Assembly (NCBI RefSeq): GCF_014652695.1
Contig: NZ_BMZH01000003.1
Coordinates: 165,001-229,000, forward strand
Source of the DNA: Algimonas arctica
Lineage (GTDB): Bacteria; Pseudomonadota; Alphaproteobacteria; Caulobacterales; Maricaulaceae
Direction: 5' to 3'
DNA length: 64,000 nucleotides
In this document: piece after piece, positions 54,716 to 63,300 of the stretch
How the letters are laid out: each line of letters opens with the position of its first letter
How positions within the stretch are numbered: position 1 is the first letter of the stretch
Position numbers and translations under genes: made by a program
The notes under the pieces: model-generated
What the model saw: only the letters and a program-made list of their open reading frames with translations
Database searches by the model: none
What the model was told of the DNA's origin: nothing

Positions 54716-55552
54716 CTAAGTTGAATTTGATAGAACGAGACTAAACAAGCTCTGCGTTCCAAAGCCGCCCGTGAGCAAAGACAAGGCGCTGGCACCCGGT
54801 GTCAGGGCCGAGGGACCATTTTCGATTTGGCGCTGTAACAAGAAATCTTTGATGGTCTTGTCGACCCCCTCTGTCGTTGCGAGCGCAGCGCGTGGGTCAT
54901 CGCCTAAGCGTTGTTCAGCCCGCTTTTGCAGGTAATCCGCCTGTTTATCGACATCGAGATTTGAAAATCCTGTCGGCAAAATAAAGGCCGCATCAAAGAT
55001 TTCCATAAGTGGCGCGTTACCAATAATTTTATACCAAAAGGATCGGTCACTGGCGCTATTTGCGGCTAAATCAGAAATTTCACTTTCAAAATTAAGCGCT
55101 ATACGTAGGTCAGGCTCTTGTTCCCCGACGGCTGTCTGGAAAGCTTTATCTGTATAACCATTAACCAAATCATCGACAGTGGCGGCGCTTAGCTGGATAT
55201 TTCCATCGCTATCAGCCTCAAATACGCGCGCCAACTCAATGAAATCATCATTGTTCAACCGTTGCGCAAACCCTTTAGGATCATCGGGGCCTTGCGAAAT
55301 GATCCGCCGTACAAACGCGCCTTTATCAATTTCGCTTTCAAGCCCAAAACTTTGCAACACAGGCAAAAGTAACTGACGGTCGCCCATCAGATCATCAAGT
55401 GTAAACGACTCTGAGAGTTTTTCGCGCATGCCATCGACATTGCGCTTAATATCTGTCGAGCTTTCAAACGTCGCCTGTTGCCGCTCTTGCGTGGACTTCA
55501 GAAACGCATACCCCGACAGGGACCCGCCAATCAGACTTGGCTGAATTGCCAT
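54716..55552 (-). CDS. DUF1217 flagellar-cluster protein
   Basis: This 278-residue protein has the DUF1217 pattern: SGYAFLKSTQERQQATFESSTDIKRNVDGMREKL, then RIISQGPDDPKGFAQRLNNDDFIELARVF and LLTGGFGTQSLFSLVL at the C-terminus. This family occurs in flagellar clusters of alphaproteobacteria and resembles rod- or hook-associated export substrates, but no role is established. It is the last gene of the flagellin-flaF-flbT operon, four bases after flbT. Confidence 0.85.
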   Translation of the reverse strand: MAIQPSLIGGSLSGYAFLKSTQERQQATFESSTDIKRNVDGMREKLSESFTLDDLMGDRQLLLPVLQSFGLESEIDKGAFVRRIISQGPDDPKGFAQRLNNDDFIELARVFEADSDGNIQLSAATVDDLVNGYTDKAFQTAVGEQEPDLRIALNFESEISDLAANSASDRSFWYKIIGNAPLMEIFDAAFILPTGFSNLDVDKQADYLQKRAEQRLGDDPRAALATTEGVDKTIKDFLLQRQIENGPSALTPGASALSLLTGGFGTQSLFSLVLSNST

Positions 55553-55556
55553 CGCA

Positions 55557-56060
55557 TTAACCTGCAGCCGCCACGCGGCGGCGTGTCACGGTCTGAGCTG
55601 AAACAGTCTGGATCACTGGTCGGCTCCGCGTCGAATTATTTCGAGACTCGTCTTTCTGAGTCGGCTCAAGGCCAAGCAAGTCCGCTTCAATCGGAATTAA
55701 CGGCTTAAGACGGCAGAGAGCAGAATAAATTCGACCATCAACCCACGCTTTATAGGATTTCAGCAATGTGTCGGACAGGGGCGTTCCTTGAAAGACAGTG
55801 CTGAGAGAGCGGTATTGTTGCTCGACCGCATCACAGGCTTCGTCGCCTGAACTGTCGCCGGACAGAAGAATTTGAATCGCGCTATAAAGGCGCGTGACAG
55901 GGGTGCGGACTTCGTCAGGATGGATCACATCAGAGAGACGAAGCACATTTATGCCTTCGCCTTCGACACAGATTTGTCCGCGTTTGGGGCCATTCGATAG
56001 AAGGGCGCCGTTTACGATAAACTTTTCGTTTGGTTTGAGGCTGATAAGCAGGCCGGCCAT
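55557..56060 (-). CDS. flbT: Flagellin translation regulator FlbT
   Basis: This 167-residue protein starts at the ATG at 56060 (MAGLLISLKPNEKFIVNGALL), the normal FlbT start. An open frame extends to 56222 without similarity. The core GEGINVLRLSDVIHPDEVRTPVTRLYSAIQILLSGD matches the family. FlbT binds the flagellin mRNA leader and represses its translation and stability until the hook is complete. It lies next to flaF and flagellin, the usual place. The C-terminal tail is longer and basic (NNSTRSRPVIQTVSAQTVTRRR). Confidence 0.92.
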   Translation of the reverse strand: MAGLLISLKPNEKFIVNGALLSNGPKRGQICVEGEGINVLRLSDVIHPDEVRTPVTRLYSAIQILLSGDSSGDEACDAVEQQYRSLSTVFQGTPLSDTLLKSYKAWVDGRIYSALCRLKPLIPIEADLLGLEPTQKDESRNNSTRSRPVIQTVSAQTVTRRRVAAAG

Positions 56061-56088
56061 GAGCAATCCTTTATGCGACTGTGAGTCT

Positions 56089-56499
56089 TTATGCGGCTTG
56101 CGAAGCACCAGAGCTTTCGCCCGGTCGACCCAGCAGGCCCTGCATAACAGCGATATTAATGTCCAAAAGGACGTCAACGGTTCCCGTTCCGGCATAGAGG
56201 CCGTGCGTATGGAAGCGAACAAAGCGAGCCAGTCCCCTCAATTGGGTCACCAACTCTGTACCGAGCTTATTATCCGGATGAACGAGGTCGACCGTAAGAA
56301 TATCCCAAAGCTTGAGGTTTTCAGAGAGAACCTCTGCGGCTTCAGATGTCAGTTTAAAATCAGGACCGGAATATGGGCGCAGCTTGGAAATTGCCGTTTG
56401 AAAGACCTGAACTTCAACATCGCGGTCGGAGCCTATCGCGCGGCCCGTAGTGCCATAAACGCTTTGGGCGTTGAAGGCGTGGGCGGTCATAAGAGCCAT
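56089..56499 (-). CDS. flaF: Flagellin secretion/translation factor FlaF
   Basis: This 136-residue protein has the FlaF pattern: YGTTGRAIGSDRDVEVQVFQTAISKL, then LSENLKLWDILTVDLVHPDNKLGTELVTQLRGLARFV. In Caulobacter FlaF is needed for flagellin translation or secretion and counteracts FlbT. Two possible starts exist (56499 or three codons later). It follows flagellin after a terminator-like hairpin, so it may be expressed by read-through or its own promoter. Confidence 0.92.
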   Translation of the reverse strand: MALMTAHAFNAQSVYGTTGRAIGSDRDVEVQVFQTAISKLRPYSGPDFKLTSEAAEVLSENLKLWDILTVDLVHPDNKLGTELVTQLRGLARFVRFHTHGLYAGTGTVDVLLDINIAVMQGLLGRPGESSGASQAA

Positions 56500-56567
56500 A
56501 GCGAAATCCTGTGCTACCGAGGCGATCGGTCCGTCGTCGCCTTAAGCGGCACGCCGGAGATTTAAAG

Positions 56568-56593
56568 TTCCCCGGCCCGAAGGGCCGAGGGAA
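56568..56593 (-). terminator. Hairpin after the flagellin gene
   Basis: On the minus strand TTCCC-CGGCCC pairs with GGGCCG-GGGAA around a three-base loop, with one bulged T (56593 to 56568). A short weak T-run (CTTTAAA) follows. It is a candidate partial terminator that would give flagellin mRNA more abundant than flaF-flbT mRNA. Confidence 0.65.
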
Positions 56594-56623
56594 TATTCGT
56601 TTTGGCCGAAGCCTAGGTTAAGC

Positions 56624-57850
56624 CTATCGGAAGAGGCTCAAAAGGGCTTGTGGTGCTTGGTTAGCGATCGACAGAGCCTGTACGCCTAGCTGCTGCTGAA
56701 CCTGCAGAGCTTGCAAACGTGCTGACGCTTCTTCCAGATTGGCATCTGTCAGTGTCGATATGCCGGCTTTCAAGCTGTCGCCCAAAGAGGAGACAAAGCT
56801 GATCTGGCTGTCAATACGGCCCTGTTTCGAACCGAATGCAGCCGCCGCATCGATAGCGCTCGTGAGGAAGCCTTCAATGTCAGTCAATGCTTGTGCCGCT
56901 GTCGAGTCCGACGTTGATACGTCGAGAGCATCAAGACCTTCCAACAGCCCTGCTGGGGTTGCCGGCTTGGTTTGTGTCGCGGTCATTGTGACCTGAGTCG
57001 TACCCGCTGTGACGTCTGTATCTTCGATTGACAGCACATTGCCTGAGCTGACAGTCGCTGAAACGCCTGCGTCCAAGACACCATTCACATCGTCATTGAT
57101 CGCCGCTGCAATCGCCGTGACATATTCTTCAACTGTTTGGCCTTCTGTGGAGACGACTGTAATTGCTCCGCCTGCGCCTGTACCCAGGTTCAATGTCGTT
57201 GATGTCCCGGTTGTCAGTTCAGCACTTGTATCAAAGACGAGTGACCCGACGTCAGTTGGAGAGGCATTTGGTGTATATGTGTCGTTCACGAAGGTGATAT
57301 TACCACCGTCGCCACTCGACAAAGAACCTGAAGAACCAACGGCGTCAGTCGTGAGATTTTGACGCGCAACTGTGATTTTTCCTGTGCTCACTGCGCCGTT
57401 TGAATCACGGTTCAATGATGACAAAATTTCGATGTTACCTTCGCCTGTCAGAAGGTTCTGACCATTAAATTGCGCGCCCGCGACAGTTGATTGGATCTGC
57501 GCGACGGATTCGTTAATGTCGGTCTGGAGCTTACCACGGTCAACATTGCCTTCTTGAGCAGCAATGATTGAGTCGCGGATGTCTTTGAGGTTCGTCACGA
57601 CTTCTTCAGCCGCAGTCCGAGCAACACCCACTGTGGCTGAACCCAAGTTCAGAGAATTACCAATTTGTTCGAAACCTGCGACATCAGTTTCCATCACTGT
57701 TGCGATTGACCAAAGCGCTGCATTGTCTTTAGCAGAGTTGATCGACTTACCTGTCGCAATTTCGTTTTGAACTTGACCGAGGTTCTTGTTGATCCCTTTG
57801 AGGGTATCGAGCGCAACCATTGCGCCTAAGTTTGTATTAATACTGGACAT
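56624..57850 (-). CDS. Flagellin
   Basis: This 408-residue filament protein has the conserved D0/D1 N-terminus (INTNLGAMVALDTLKGINKNLGQVQNEIATGKSINSAKDNAALWSIA). It also has the conserved C-terminus (LQALQVQQQLGVQALSIANQAPQALLSLF). The middle (about 160-310) is variable, threonine-rich and beta-like (TLNLGTGAGGAITVVST), facing outside on the filament. Caulobacter flagellins are near 270 residues, so the variable domain is larger here. AGGTG lies seven bases before the ATG. It is followed by flaF and flbT, which regulate its translation. The leader (57851-58045) is the probable FlbT target. Confidence 0.94.
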   Translation of the reverse strand: MSSINTNLGAMVALDTLKGINKNLGQVQNEIATGKSINSAKDNAALWSIATVMETDVAGFEQIGNSLNLGSATVGVARTAAEEVVTNLKDIRDSIIAAQEGNVDRGKLQTDINESVAQIQSTVAGAQFNGQNLLTGEGNIEILSSLNRDSNGAVSTGKITVARQNLTTDAVGSSGSLSSGDGGNITFVNDTYTPNASPTDVGSLVFDTSAELTTGTSTTLNLGTGAGGAITVVSTEGQTVEEYVTAIAAAINDDVNGVLDAGVSATVSSGNVLSIEDTDVTAGTTQVTMTATQTKPATPAGLLEGLDALDVSTSDSTAAQALTDIEGFLTSAIDAAAAFGSKQGRIDSQISFVSSLGDSLKAGISTLTDANLEEASARLQALQVQQQLGVQALSIANQAPQALLSLFR

Positions 57851-58045
57851 TGGATTTCACCTAATGAGCGGGACGTTGCCCGTGTTGAAATTGCTTCGTC
57901 AAAACCCTTTCGGATTAAAGTCGAAGGTGACCAAGTCGTCCTGACAATTGGGCGGAAAACCGACCGCGCTCTCCTGAGCTATTCTTCGTTTGTAACGCGT
58001 GAATTCTAACAAGTAGTGAATTTCGATAGTTTTCAAGACGTAAAC

Positions 58046-58432
58046 TTAAATTGTCTTATTATACGGCGATCCCAGGTTCTTCATCCTGATTTGCCCCCCG
58101 GTCCGGTCATAGGCCCCAATGTCACCGTCGGCGCGGATCAACCCTTCAATCCGCGCCTTCGCATCGCGCGCGCCGTTCATGGCTGCGCCGATTAATCCGC
58201 GGGCCTGTTCTGCGCGTTGATTGATGATTCGCATCGCCGCCTCGATCCGCGATTTGTCAAACCCGGGCAGTTGAAAATCGATCCGCATGGCGTCGAGGCC
58301 GCGCATGGCGTCCGCAGTTTCCATTTGCACCGCAAGCAGGTCTTGAAAACGACCCTCACGAATAACGTCAATCTCCGCAATCAGAGCCCGATCAATACGG
58401 CTCAACATTGTTAGAATTCGCGTGTCGCTCAT
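58046..58432 (-). CDS. FlgN-like helical protein in the flagellar cluster
   Basis: This 128-residue protein is mainly helical (MSDTRILTMLSRIDRALIAEIDVIREGRFQDLLAVQME; RIEAAMRIINQRAEQARGLIGAAM). This resembles the four-helix layout of FlgN, the export chaperone for the hook-filament junction proteins FlgK and FlgL. The ATG at 58432 overlaps the stop of the flgJ-like gene as ATGA. Assignment is by shape and position. It could also be a different flagellar chaperone. Confidence 0.55.
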   Translation of the reverse strand: MSDTRILTMLSRIDRALIAEIDVIREGRFQDLLAVQMETADAMRGLDAMRIDFQLPGFDKSRIEAAMRIINQRAEQARGLIGAAMNGARDAKARIEGLIRADGDIGAYDRTGGQIRMKNLGSPYNKTI

Positions 58433-58749
58433 GATGTTTCCCCTGCTGCTCCGTAGCGCTCCAATTGCCTATATATAGAGTCCGCCATTCCAATCCCGCC
58501 TTGATCCGCCATTCGTTCGGCCAATTGTTCGACATAAAAACTGCCAAAAGCGGAGGCCATTTTACCCTCGCCAGACGTCAAAGATTCAGCGAGGCCGGAA
58601 TGGGTCAGCATTTGTGCGATGAAGGCGGCTTCGAAATCCTTGGCCACCTCTTTTAACGCGGCTGTGTCCTTTGCCCCCGCCACCGTGCTCTCCGGCGTCG
58701 GTTTCACCGTTTTCAAAGGTGTCAGGGAATTAAGATCAGGAACTAACAT
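58429..58749 (-). CDS. Rod-binding protein (FlgJ N-terminal-like)
   Basis: This 106-residue protein has the rod-binding motif AALKEVAKDFEAAFIAQMLTHSG, then GKMASAFGSFYVEQLAERMADQGGIGMADSIYRQL, which matches the N-terminal half of FlgJ. There is no muramidase domain, as is usual in alphaproteobacteria. It acts as the rod cap or scaffold in the periplasm. It is upstream of and coupled to the FlgN-like gene, and divergent from fliK. Confidence 0.9.
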   Translation of the reverse strand: MLVPDLNSLTPLKTVKPTPESTVAGAKDTAALKEVAKDFEAAFIAQMLTHSGLAESLTSGEGKMASAFGSFYVEQLAERMADQGGIGMADSIYRQLERYGAAGETS

Positions 58750-58771
58750 AAGCCTTCTTTACCCACAGGCC

Positions 58772-58788
58772 GTAAACACTCGGTAAAC
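58772..58788. promoter_or_regulatory. CtrA-like direct repeat between the flgJ-like gene and fliK
   Basis: GTAA at 58772-58775, seven bases, then GTAAAC at 58783-58788. The 11-base period is that of the CtrA consensus TTAA-N7-TTAA, but both half-sites begin with G in place of T. It lies in the divergent region 22 bases upstream of fliK. It could be a weak CtrA site or a different operator. Confidence 0.4.
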
Positions 58789-58810
58789 CATATTCGTTCA
58801 ATTTGACCTT

Positions 58811-60295
58811 ATGTCGGCCCTTCCCAATGTTTTGATGACACAGACAAACCCGCGCGCAGCGTCGCCTGCTGCGGCTGGGCTAAAATTGACCGCCGACAGG
58901 AACAGCGATTATCAAGGGCGGAGTTTCGAAGAGACACTGTCAGACCAGACGGACGTTAACCCTCACGCTTCCGGCCAGACCACTGAGCCAGAGATAGGTC
59001 TAACAACACACCGAGATATTCAGCTCAATGACAATGATGTCGCCCGCAAATTGAATGTTCCTCAGCTTGGCGAAACGGAGGGATCCGTTGATCGAGCTGG
59101 CCTGATGCCTGCGGGAAACCTCTCATCAATCGGGCTCGACGTCTCAATTCCGGTTGAAGACACGCCCATCCATATTCCGATGACGGACAGTGTTCCTGTG
59201 CCAACGGCTCAGACGCTTCCGTTAGCTGACACTCCGATGGCCGACACACCGACCATTTTACCGATCACCCACATCGCTACCCTGACAAACGCCGATGCGA
59301 TCTTGCCAACCTATGTGGTTGCCGGTGATCCGATTAGTGCGGCTCTGCCCCAAGCCAATGTGCCTGAAGGCCTGCCAAACCTCGCGCCCTTACCAACCCT
59401 CACCGCCGTCGGAACAGCGTCAATGCTTCCAATTTCGGCTGGAAACGGGGCCGCGCCACCAACAACCGCGCCCGCGTCAACATTGACCCCGACACCTGTT
59501 GCCCTTGTGAACCCTGTGCCAACAGAGGGCGAGCTACTCCCAACATCTATCGCCGAAGCGGGCGATAATACGCCAACTCCAGAATTTGACGCCATTGAAT
59601 TTGACGCATCGGACCGGCCTCGCCTGTCCGAACGGGCCGCCGAAACGGCTGAGTATCGGGCCTTGGCGAAACCGACTGTCGGCGCCTCTGACCTCGCCAA
59701 GCTTGCCGATGCGCCAACACAATCCACACCGCTCTTCGCCAATAGTGACATGCCTGCGCCCCTAAAATCCGTTCCGGTCATTGCGACCGCGCCAACATTG
59801 ACACCCCTCTCTGGCATGAGCGATCGATTGGCGGCGACGATTTTGCAAACAACGAACGCCCAACCGACCGTGACAATGGATAAGATACCGCAAGCGGTCG
59901 TCGCTATTGCTCTGTCGGCCAAAAGCGCGACCTTGCAGATTGATCCGCCTGAATTGGGCCGTATTCAACTCGATTATCAATTCGATAGTCAAGGCCGCAC
60001 CGTTGTGACGCTCACGCCGGAATCAGATGCCGCACGGGCGGCCTTAATGGACCGTATGGCCATTATTACGGCAGCGCTGGAGCAAGGCACGAATAGTCCT
60101 GTTGATGTCAAACTCGGTGATGCCCGCGACTTCGGATCAGAATTCGGACAAGCCTCTCAGGAGGGTGATAATACCGGATCAGACCCGCAAGACAGTTCAA
60201 ACGGCTCGGCCTCTACAACAACACAAACTGATGACCTTCAACGCTTTGTACGCGCCCCTATGGGCGAAGCGGAGCGCCTTCATATTCTCGTCTAG
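58811..60295 (+). CDS. fliK: Flagellar hook-length control protein FliK
   Basis: This 494-residue protein has a long low-complexity part (about 60-330), rich in Pro, Thr and Ala (for example TTAPASTLTPTPVALVNPVP), which serves as the molecular ruler. The C-terminal Flg_hook domain (about 370-450) contains ATLQIDPPELGRIQLDYQFDSQGRTVVTL and MDRMAIITAALEQG, which interacts with FlhB. The family is known by this layout and not by strong sequence similarity. It is followed by flgD, as is common. Confidence 0.88.
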   Translation: MSALPNVLMTQTNPRAASPAAAGLKLTADRNSDYQGRSFEETLSDQTDVNPHASGQTTEPEIGLTTHRDIQLNDNDVARKLNVPQLGETEGSVDRAGLMPAGNLSSIGLDVSIPVEDTPIHIPMTDSVPVPTAQTLPLADTPMADTPTILPITHIATLTNADAILPTYVVAGDPISAALPQANVPEGLPNLAPLPTLTAVGTASMLPISAGNGAAPPTTAPASTLTPTPVALVNPVPTEGELLPTSIAEAGDNTPTPEFDAIEFDASDRPRLSERAAETAEYRALAKPTVGASDLAKLADAPTQSTPLFANSDMPAPLKSVPVIATAPTLTPLSGMSDRLAATILQTTNAQPTVTMDKIPQAVVAIALSAKSATLQIDPPELGRIQLDYQFDSQGRTVVTLTPESDAARAALMDRMAIITAALEQGTNSPVDVKLGDARDFGSEFGQASQEGDNTGSDPQDSSNGSASTTTQTDDLQRFVRAPMGEAERLHILV

Positions 60296-60318
60296 GATTG
60301 ACCTAAGGATATACTATT

Positions 60319-60642
60319 ATGGATCTCTCGATTCTTACCAATGCGGCGTCAGCGAAAACGACGACCTCCCAATCAACGACCTCACAGAGCACGGAATCTT
60401 CGTCCGTGTCGGAATCAGCTAACGCTGTGAATGAGCAGTTCGATACGTTCCTGAATTTGCTGACCGCACAAATCAAAAATCAAGACCCGCTCGCGCCGAT
60501 GGATTCAACACAATTCGTCGAACAACTCGCGACCTTCTCCAATTTGGAGCTTCAGGCTAAAAACACGGCCATTTTGGAAGATATTGCGTCGATGATGGCG
60601 CTGCAGCTCGCCGCCACAACGACGCCCACACCAGAGAGCTAG
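60319..60642 (+). CDS. flgD: Minimal hook-capping protein FlgD (N-terminal part only)
   Basis: This 107-residue protein matches only the N-terminal part of FlgD (NEQFDTFLNLLTAQIKNQDPLAPMDSTQFVEQLATFSNLEL, then QAKNTAILEDI). E. coli FlgD is about 231 residues, with Ig-like and tudor domains that are missing here. The gene ends in a proper stop with no further FlgD similarity downstream, so it looks like a reduced form and not a frameshift. The N-terminal part is the one needed for export and hook-end binding. It follows fliK after 23 bases. Confidence 0.88.
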   Translation: MDLSILTNAASAKTTTSQSTTSQSTESSSVSESANAVNEQFDTFLNLLTAQIKNQDPLAPMDSTQFVEQLATFSNLELQAKNTAILEDIASMMALQLAATTTPTPES

Positions 60643-60648
60643 CCCCCT

Positions 60649-60662
60649 CGCGATAAATCGCG
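60649..60662. terminator. Inverted repeat between flgD and fliL
   Basis: CGCGAT at 60649-60654 and ATCGCG at 60657-60662 lie between the convergent ends of flgD and the fliL-like gene. The two-base gap is too short for a good loop without fraying. It may be a weak bidirectional terminator or a protein site. Confidence 0.3.
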
Positions 60663-60686
60663 CGGGTATTGCGGCGTTATGAAGAT

Positions 60687-61244
60687 TTAGTGGTCCTGAC
60701 GTGACAGGTCGAGGATCAGGACTTTATTGACGCCGCTTTCGCTAATATCGTTGGCCGCGCGGGATAGTGTTTCGCGTAAAATCTCATACGTGTCTGATGA
60801 CGTCAGCTCTTGATCAAAATATCCATCATCTGAGAGCTGTAAGAGCTCGCGAATGAAGCCGTCACGAAAGCGTGGCTCTAGCCGGAACATTTCATCGCGT
60901 TGGTTCGACGGAACTTCCAAAGCGAGATTGAGTAAAATCAGAGCGTCAACGGCATTGTCTTTCAAGACTGGGACAACGAACTGACGCTTAAATTTGATGA
61001 AGTCCGTTTCCCCACTATAGCTTTCATCGTCCGCGCTGCCATGACCTGACGCTTTCTTCTCACTCTTCCCATGCGAGTCAGTTTTCACTGGCTTTCCGTG
61101 ACTGTCGGCCTTTTTATCATGGCCTTTGTCATCGTGGGAGCTTGAAATAGGCGCAGGCGAACCGTTGCCGCCGATTTTATTCGCCGAAACGACTCCGCCG
61201 GCAGCAAAAACCGACAAGACGACAAGAAAAAGAAGGGCTTTCAT
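60687..61244 (-). CDS. fliL: FliL-like protein with a histidine-rich linker
   Basis: This 185-residue protein starts with a membrane helix (MKALLFLVVLSVFAAGGVV). The linker at about 33-75 is very rich in His, Lys and Asp, with DSHGK repeated (KKADSHGKPVKTDSHGKSEKKASGHGS). The rest looks like FliL: FIKFKRQFVVPVLKDNAVDALILLNLALEVP, then RDGFIRELLQLSDDGYF and VNKVLILDLSRQ. FliL supports stator function at the basal body. The His-rich stretch is unusual and could bind metal. It is ten bases from flgH. Confidence 0.83.
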   Translation of the reverse strand: MKALLFLVVLSVFAAGGVVSANKIGGNGSPAPISSSHDDKGHDKKADSHGKPVKTDSHGKSEKKASGHGSADDESYSGETDFIKFKRQFVVPVLKDNAVDALILLNLALEVPSNQRDEMFRLEPRFRDGFIRELLQLSDDGYFDQELTSSDTYEILRETLSRAANDISESGVNKVLILDLSRQDH

Positions 61245-61254
61245 TGCATAATTC

Positions 61255-62007
61255 CTAGAATGGGATGATTTTGTCTAGAACACGGGTTCCGGCGCGGTCA
61301 TTGGCACTGCGCGACACAGCGCCGCTGCCATCATAACCGACTTGTGCATTCGCGATTTTGTCGAGTGTGATGACGTTGCGACGACTGATGTCTTCGCGGC
61401 GAACGATACCCGAGACGAACAACGTTCGGGCTTCCCCTTCAACCTGAACATTCTGACGACCAATAATGACAAGATCACCGTTCGGCGTCACTTCCGAGAC
61501 TTGCGCGGCAAGCGTTAAGGACAAGGTCTCAGCCCGACGTAATTGCCCGCTGCCATCAACATTAGATCCGCGCGTGATCGACATTGCCGGATCCAGAGTT
61601 TCTCCGGAGGGCAAGATATCTTCGATGAGTTTGGTCAGCCCAAAGAAACTGGGAATGGACAAATTTTGGCCGGACTGGCGATCTGTCGCGACAGAAGCCT
61701 GCATGTCAGCGGAATCATCAATAGTGATCTGCACGGTCAGAATATCCCCCGGTCCACGCGCGCGGCGGTCCCCAAACAGGGAGTCAGGACTATGACTCCA
61801 GAGTGACGCGGTCTGATAGACGGCGGGCTCTACGCTTGGCGCAGGTTGCGCGTAAGCCAGCGGCGCTGTGGTCATTGGTGCTGCGGCCCGTTTCGGACCT
61901 CCCGTTGTTCCACACGCGCAAAGCGCAACCCCGGCTAGCAACATCGCCGCAAACCGAAACTGTATTCCACAATTCATCATTTGTGTCGTCGTTGGCACCC
62001 TACTCAC
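61255..62007 (-). CDS. flgH: Flagellar L-ring protein FlgH
   Basis: This protein of about 250 residues has a lipoprotein signal (FAAMLLAGVALCACG). The mature part has SLFGDRRARGPGDILTVQITIDDSA and VQVEGEARTLFVSGIVRREDIS, typical of FlgH, ending near ADAQVGYDGSG-like (ANAQVGYDGSGAV). It forms the L ring in the outer membrane. The GTG at 62007 overlaps the flgA stop. An ATG pair at 61980 and 61977 is the alternative start and gives a shorter, more usual signal peptide. Confidence 0.93.
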   Translation of the reverse strand: MSRVPTTTQMMNCGIQFRFAAMLLAGVALCACGTTGGPKRAAAPMTTAPLAYAQPAPSVEPAVYQTASLWSHSPDSLFGDRRARGPGDILTVQITIDDSADMQASVATDRQSGQNLSIPSFFGLTKLIEDILPSGETLDPAMSITRGSNVDGSGQLRRAETLSLTLAAQVSEVTPNGDLVIIGRQNVQVEGEARTLFVSGIVRREDISRRNVITLDKIANAQVGYDGSGAVSRSANDRAGTRVLDKIIPF

Positions 62008-62429
62008 GGCGTAACCTCCACTAATCCAGGGCCGATAATCCGACCGGTAACGCGCTTTCGCGACGTCGTATTTATGACTGAGACACGATCGCCCTCAGCT
62101 CCTTCACCAAGCGATCGCCCGGTTGTTTCCATGGTCAGCGACCCGCGTCGGAAAACCAACGTCACATTATCGTTGCGTTCGACCTGCAAAGGCGTCCGTA
62201 CGTGACGCGGAGTCATGACGGCGCCAGCGCGCACAGAGCGAATTAACTCCTGCCCCACGTAATCCTCTGTCGCATAAGGTCCGGTCACATCGCCTTCGCG
62301 AATAATAGCGCCGCGTTGCAAAGGACGGTTGGTTGTGACTTGTTCGGAATTGTCGGCCATGGCGGCCTGCGGGACGGTCGCAAATCCGAGCAGCACAATG
62401 ATGATCAAGATTAAACGGGTCATGATCAA
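62004..62429 (-). CDS. flgA: P-ring assembly chaperone FlgA
   Basis: This 141-residue protein has a signal peptide (LILIIIVLLGFATVPQAAMA). The SAF-like domain contains TNRPLQRGAIIREGDVTGPYATEDYVGQEL and SVRAGAVMTPRHVRTPLQVERNDNVTLVFR, as in FlgA. It is shorter than E. coli FlgA (219), which has an additional N-terminal domain. It helps FlgI form the P ring. Its start overlaps the flgG stop as ATGA, and its stop overlaps flgH. Confidence 0.9.
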   Translation of the reverse strand: MIMTRLILIIIVLLGFATVPQAAMADNSEQVTTNRPLQRGAIIREGDVTGPYATEDYVGQELIRSVRAGAVMTPRHVRTPLQVERNDNVTLVFRRGSLTMETTGRSLGEGAEGDRVSVINTTSRKRVTGRIIGPGLVEVTP

Positions 62430-63211
62430 CGAATCCGTGTCGTCGCGGAGTACATTTCGTCTGCCGCTGTGATGATCTTGGAATTCAGCTCATAGCCCCG
62501 TTGCGCTTCGATCAGTTCCGAGATTTCTTCGACCACATCAACTCCGCTATCCTCGAGATAGCCTTGCCGCATGACGCCAATCCCGTCGGATCCGGCCGTG
62601 CCGTTAATCGGTGAACCAGACGCTTCCGTTTCGCGGTAGAGATTGCCGCCCAGCGCTTCGAGGCCTTTTGTGTTGGCGAACACATTAAGGCTGATATTGC
62701 CAACCGTTTGGCCCCGAGGAACATTATTGAAATATGCCACGACCTCGCCGTCGGGAGAAATCGTCACGCGACTAGCATCGGTAGGAATCGTGATCTGGTC
62801 TGCCAAGGACAGACCGTCTGAATTGACCATCAGCCCATCCGCATCGCGGTAGAATTTACCGTCGCGCGTAAAGGCCGACTCGCCGTCTGCCTGAATAATT
62901 TCGAAGAACCCTCGACCATTGACGGCCAAATCTAGATCGCCACCCGTTTCGCTTAGCGCACCTTGGACGATTTCCATAGAGACTGTTGTCGGACGAACGC
63001 CCATACCGATCTGGATGCCAGCGGGGACCACGGATCCGGTTTGAGAGGTCAGCGACCCCGGTGTTTGATATTGCTGATAAATGAGATCGGCGAATTCGGC
63101 CACGCGCGGCTGATAAGCCGTCGTGCTCATGTTCGCGATATTGTTGGCGATGACGTCGACCCGCATTTGTTGTGCGGACATGCCAGTTGCGGCGATTTTC
63201 AAGGCGTTCAT
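62426..63211 (-). CDS. flgG: Flagellar distal rod protein FlgG
   Basis: This 261-residue protein starts NALKIAATGMSAQQMRVDVIANNIANMSTTAYQPRVAEF, the typical FlgG start. GGDLDLAVNGRGFFEI and the C-terminal VVEEISELIEAQRGYELNSKIITAADEM are also typical. It makes up the distal rod. flgF lies upstream, 89 bases away. The length is normal. Confidence 0.96.
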   Translation of the reverse strand: MNALKIAATGMSAQQMRVDVIANNIANMSTTAYQPRVAEFADLIYQQYQTPGSLTSQTGSVVPAGIQIGMGVRPTTVSMEIVQGALSETGGDLDLAVNGRGFFEIIQADGESAFTRDGKFYRDADGLMVNSDGLSLADQITIPTDASRVTISPDGEVVAYFNNVPRGQTVGNISLNVFANTKGLEALGGNLYRETEASGSPINGTAGSDGIGVMRQGYLEDSGVDVVEEISELIEAQRGYELNSKIITAADEMYSATTRIR

Positions 63212-63300
63212 CCTGAAGCCTCCTTTTCCCTGTTAAGTCTTGTTGGGTTGAAATTCCGTGAGTTAAGTACTGTTTGCGTGTGGTGTCTGAGTGAGTGTCA

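Noticed and set aside
57952-57965. GG-N10-GC on the minus strand as a sigma-54 promoter of flagellin
   Set aside because: Only the two dinucleotides fit; the flanking TGGCAC and TTGC consensus bases are missing, so no promoter is called.
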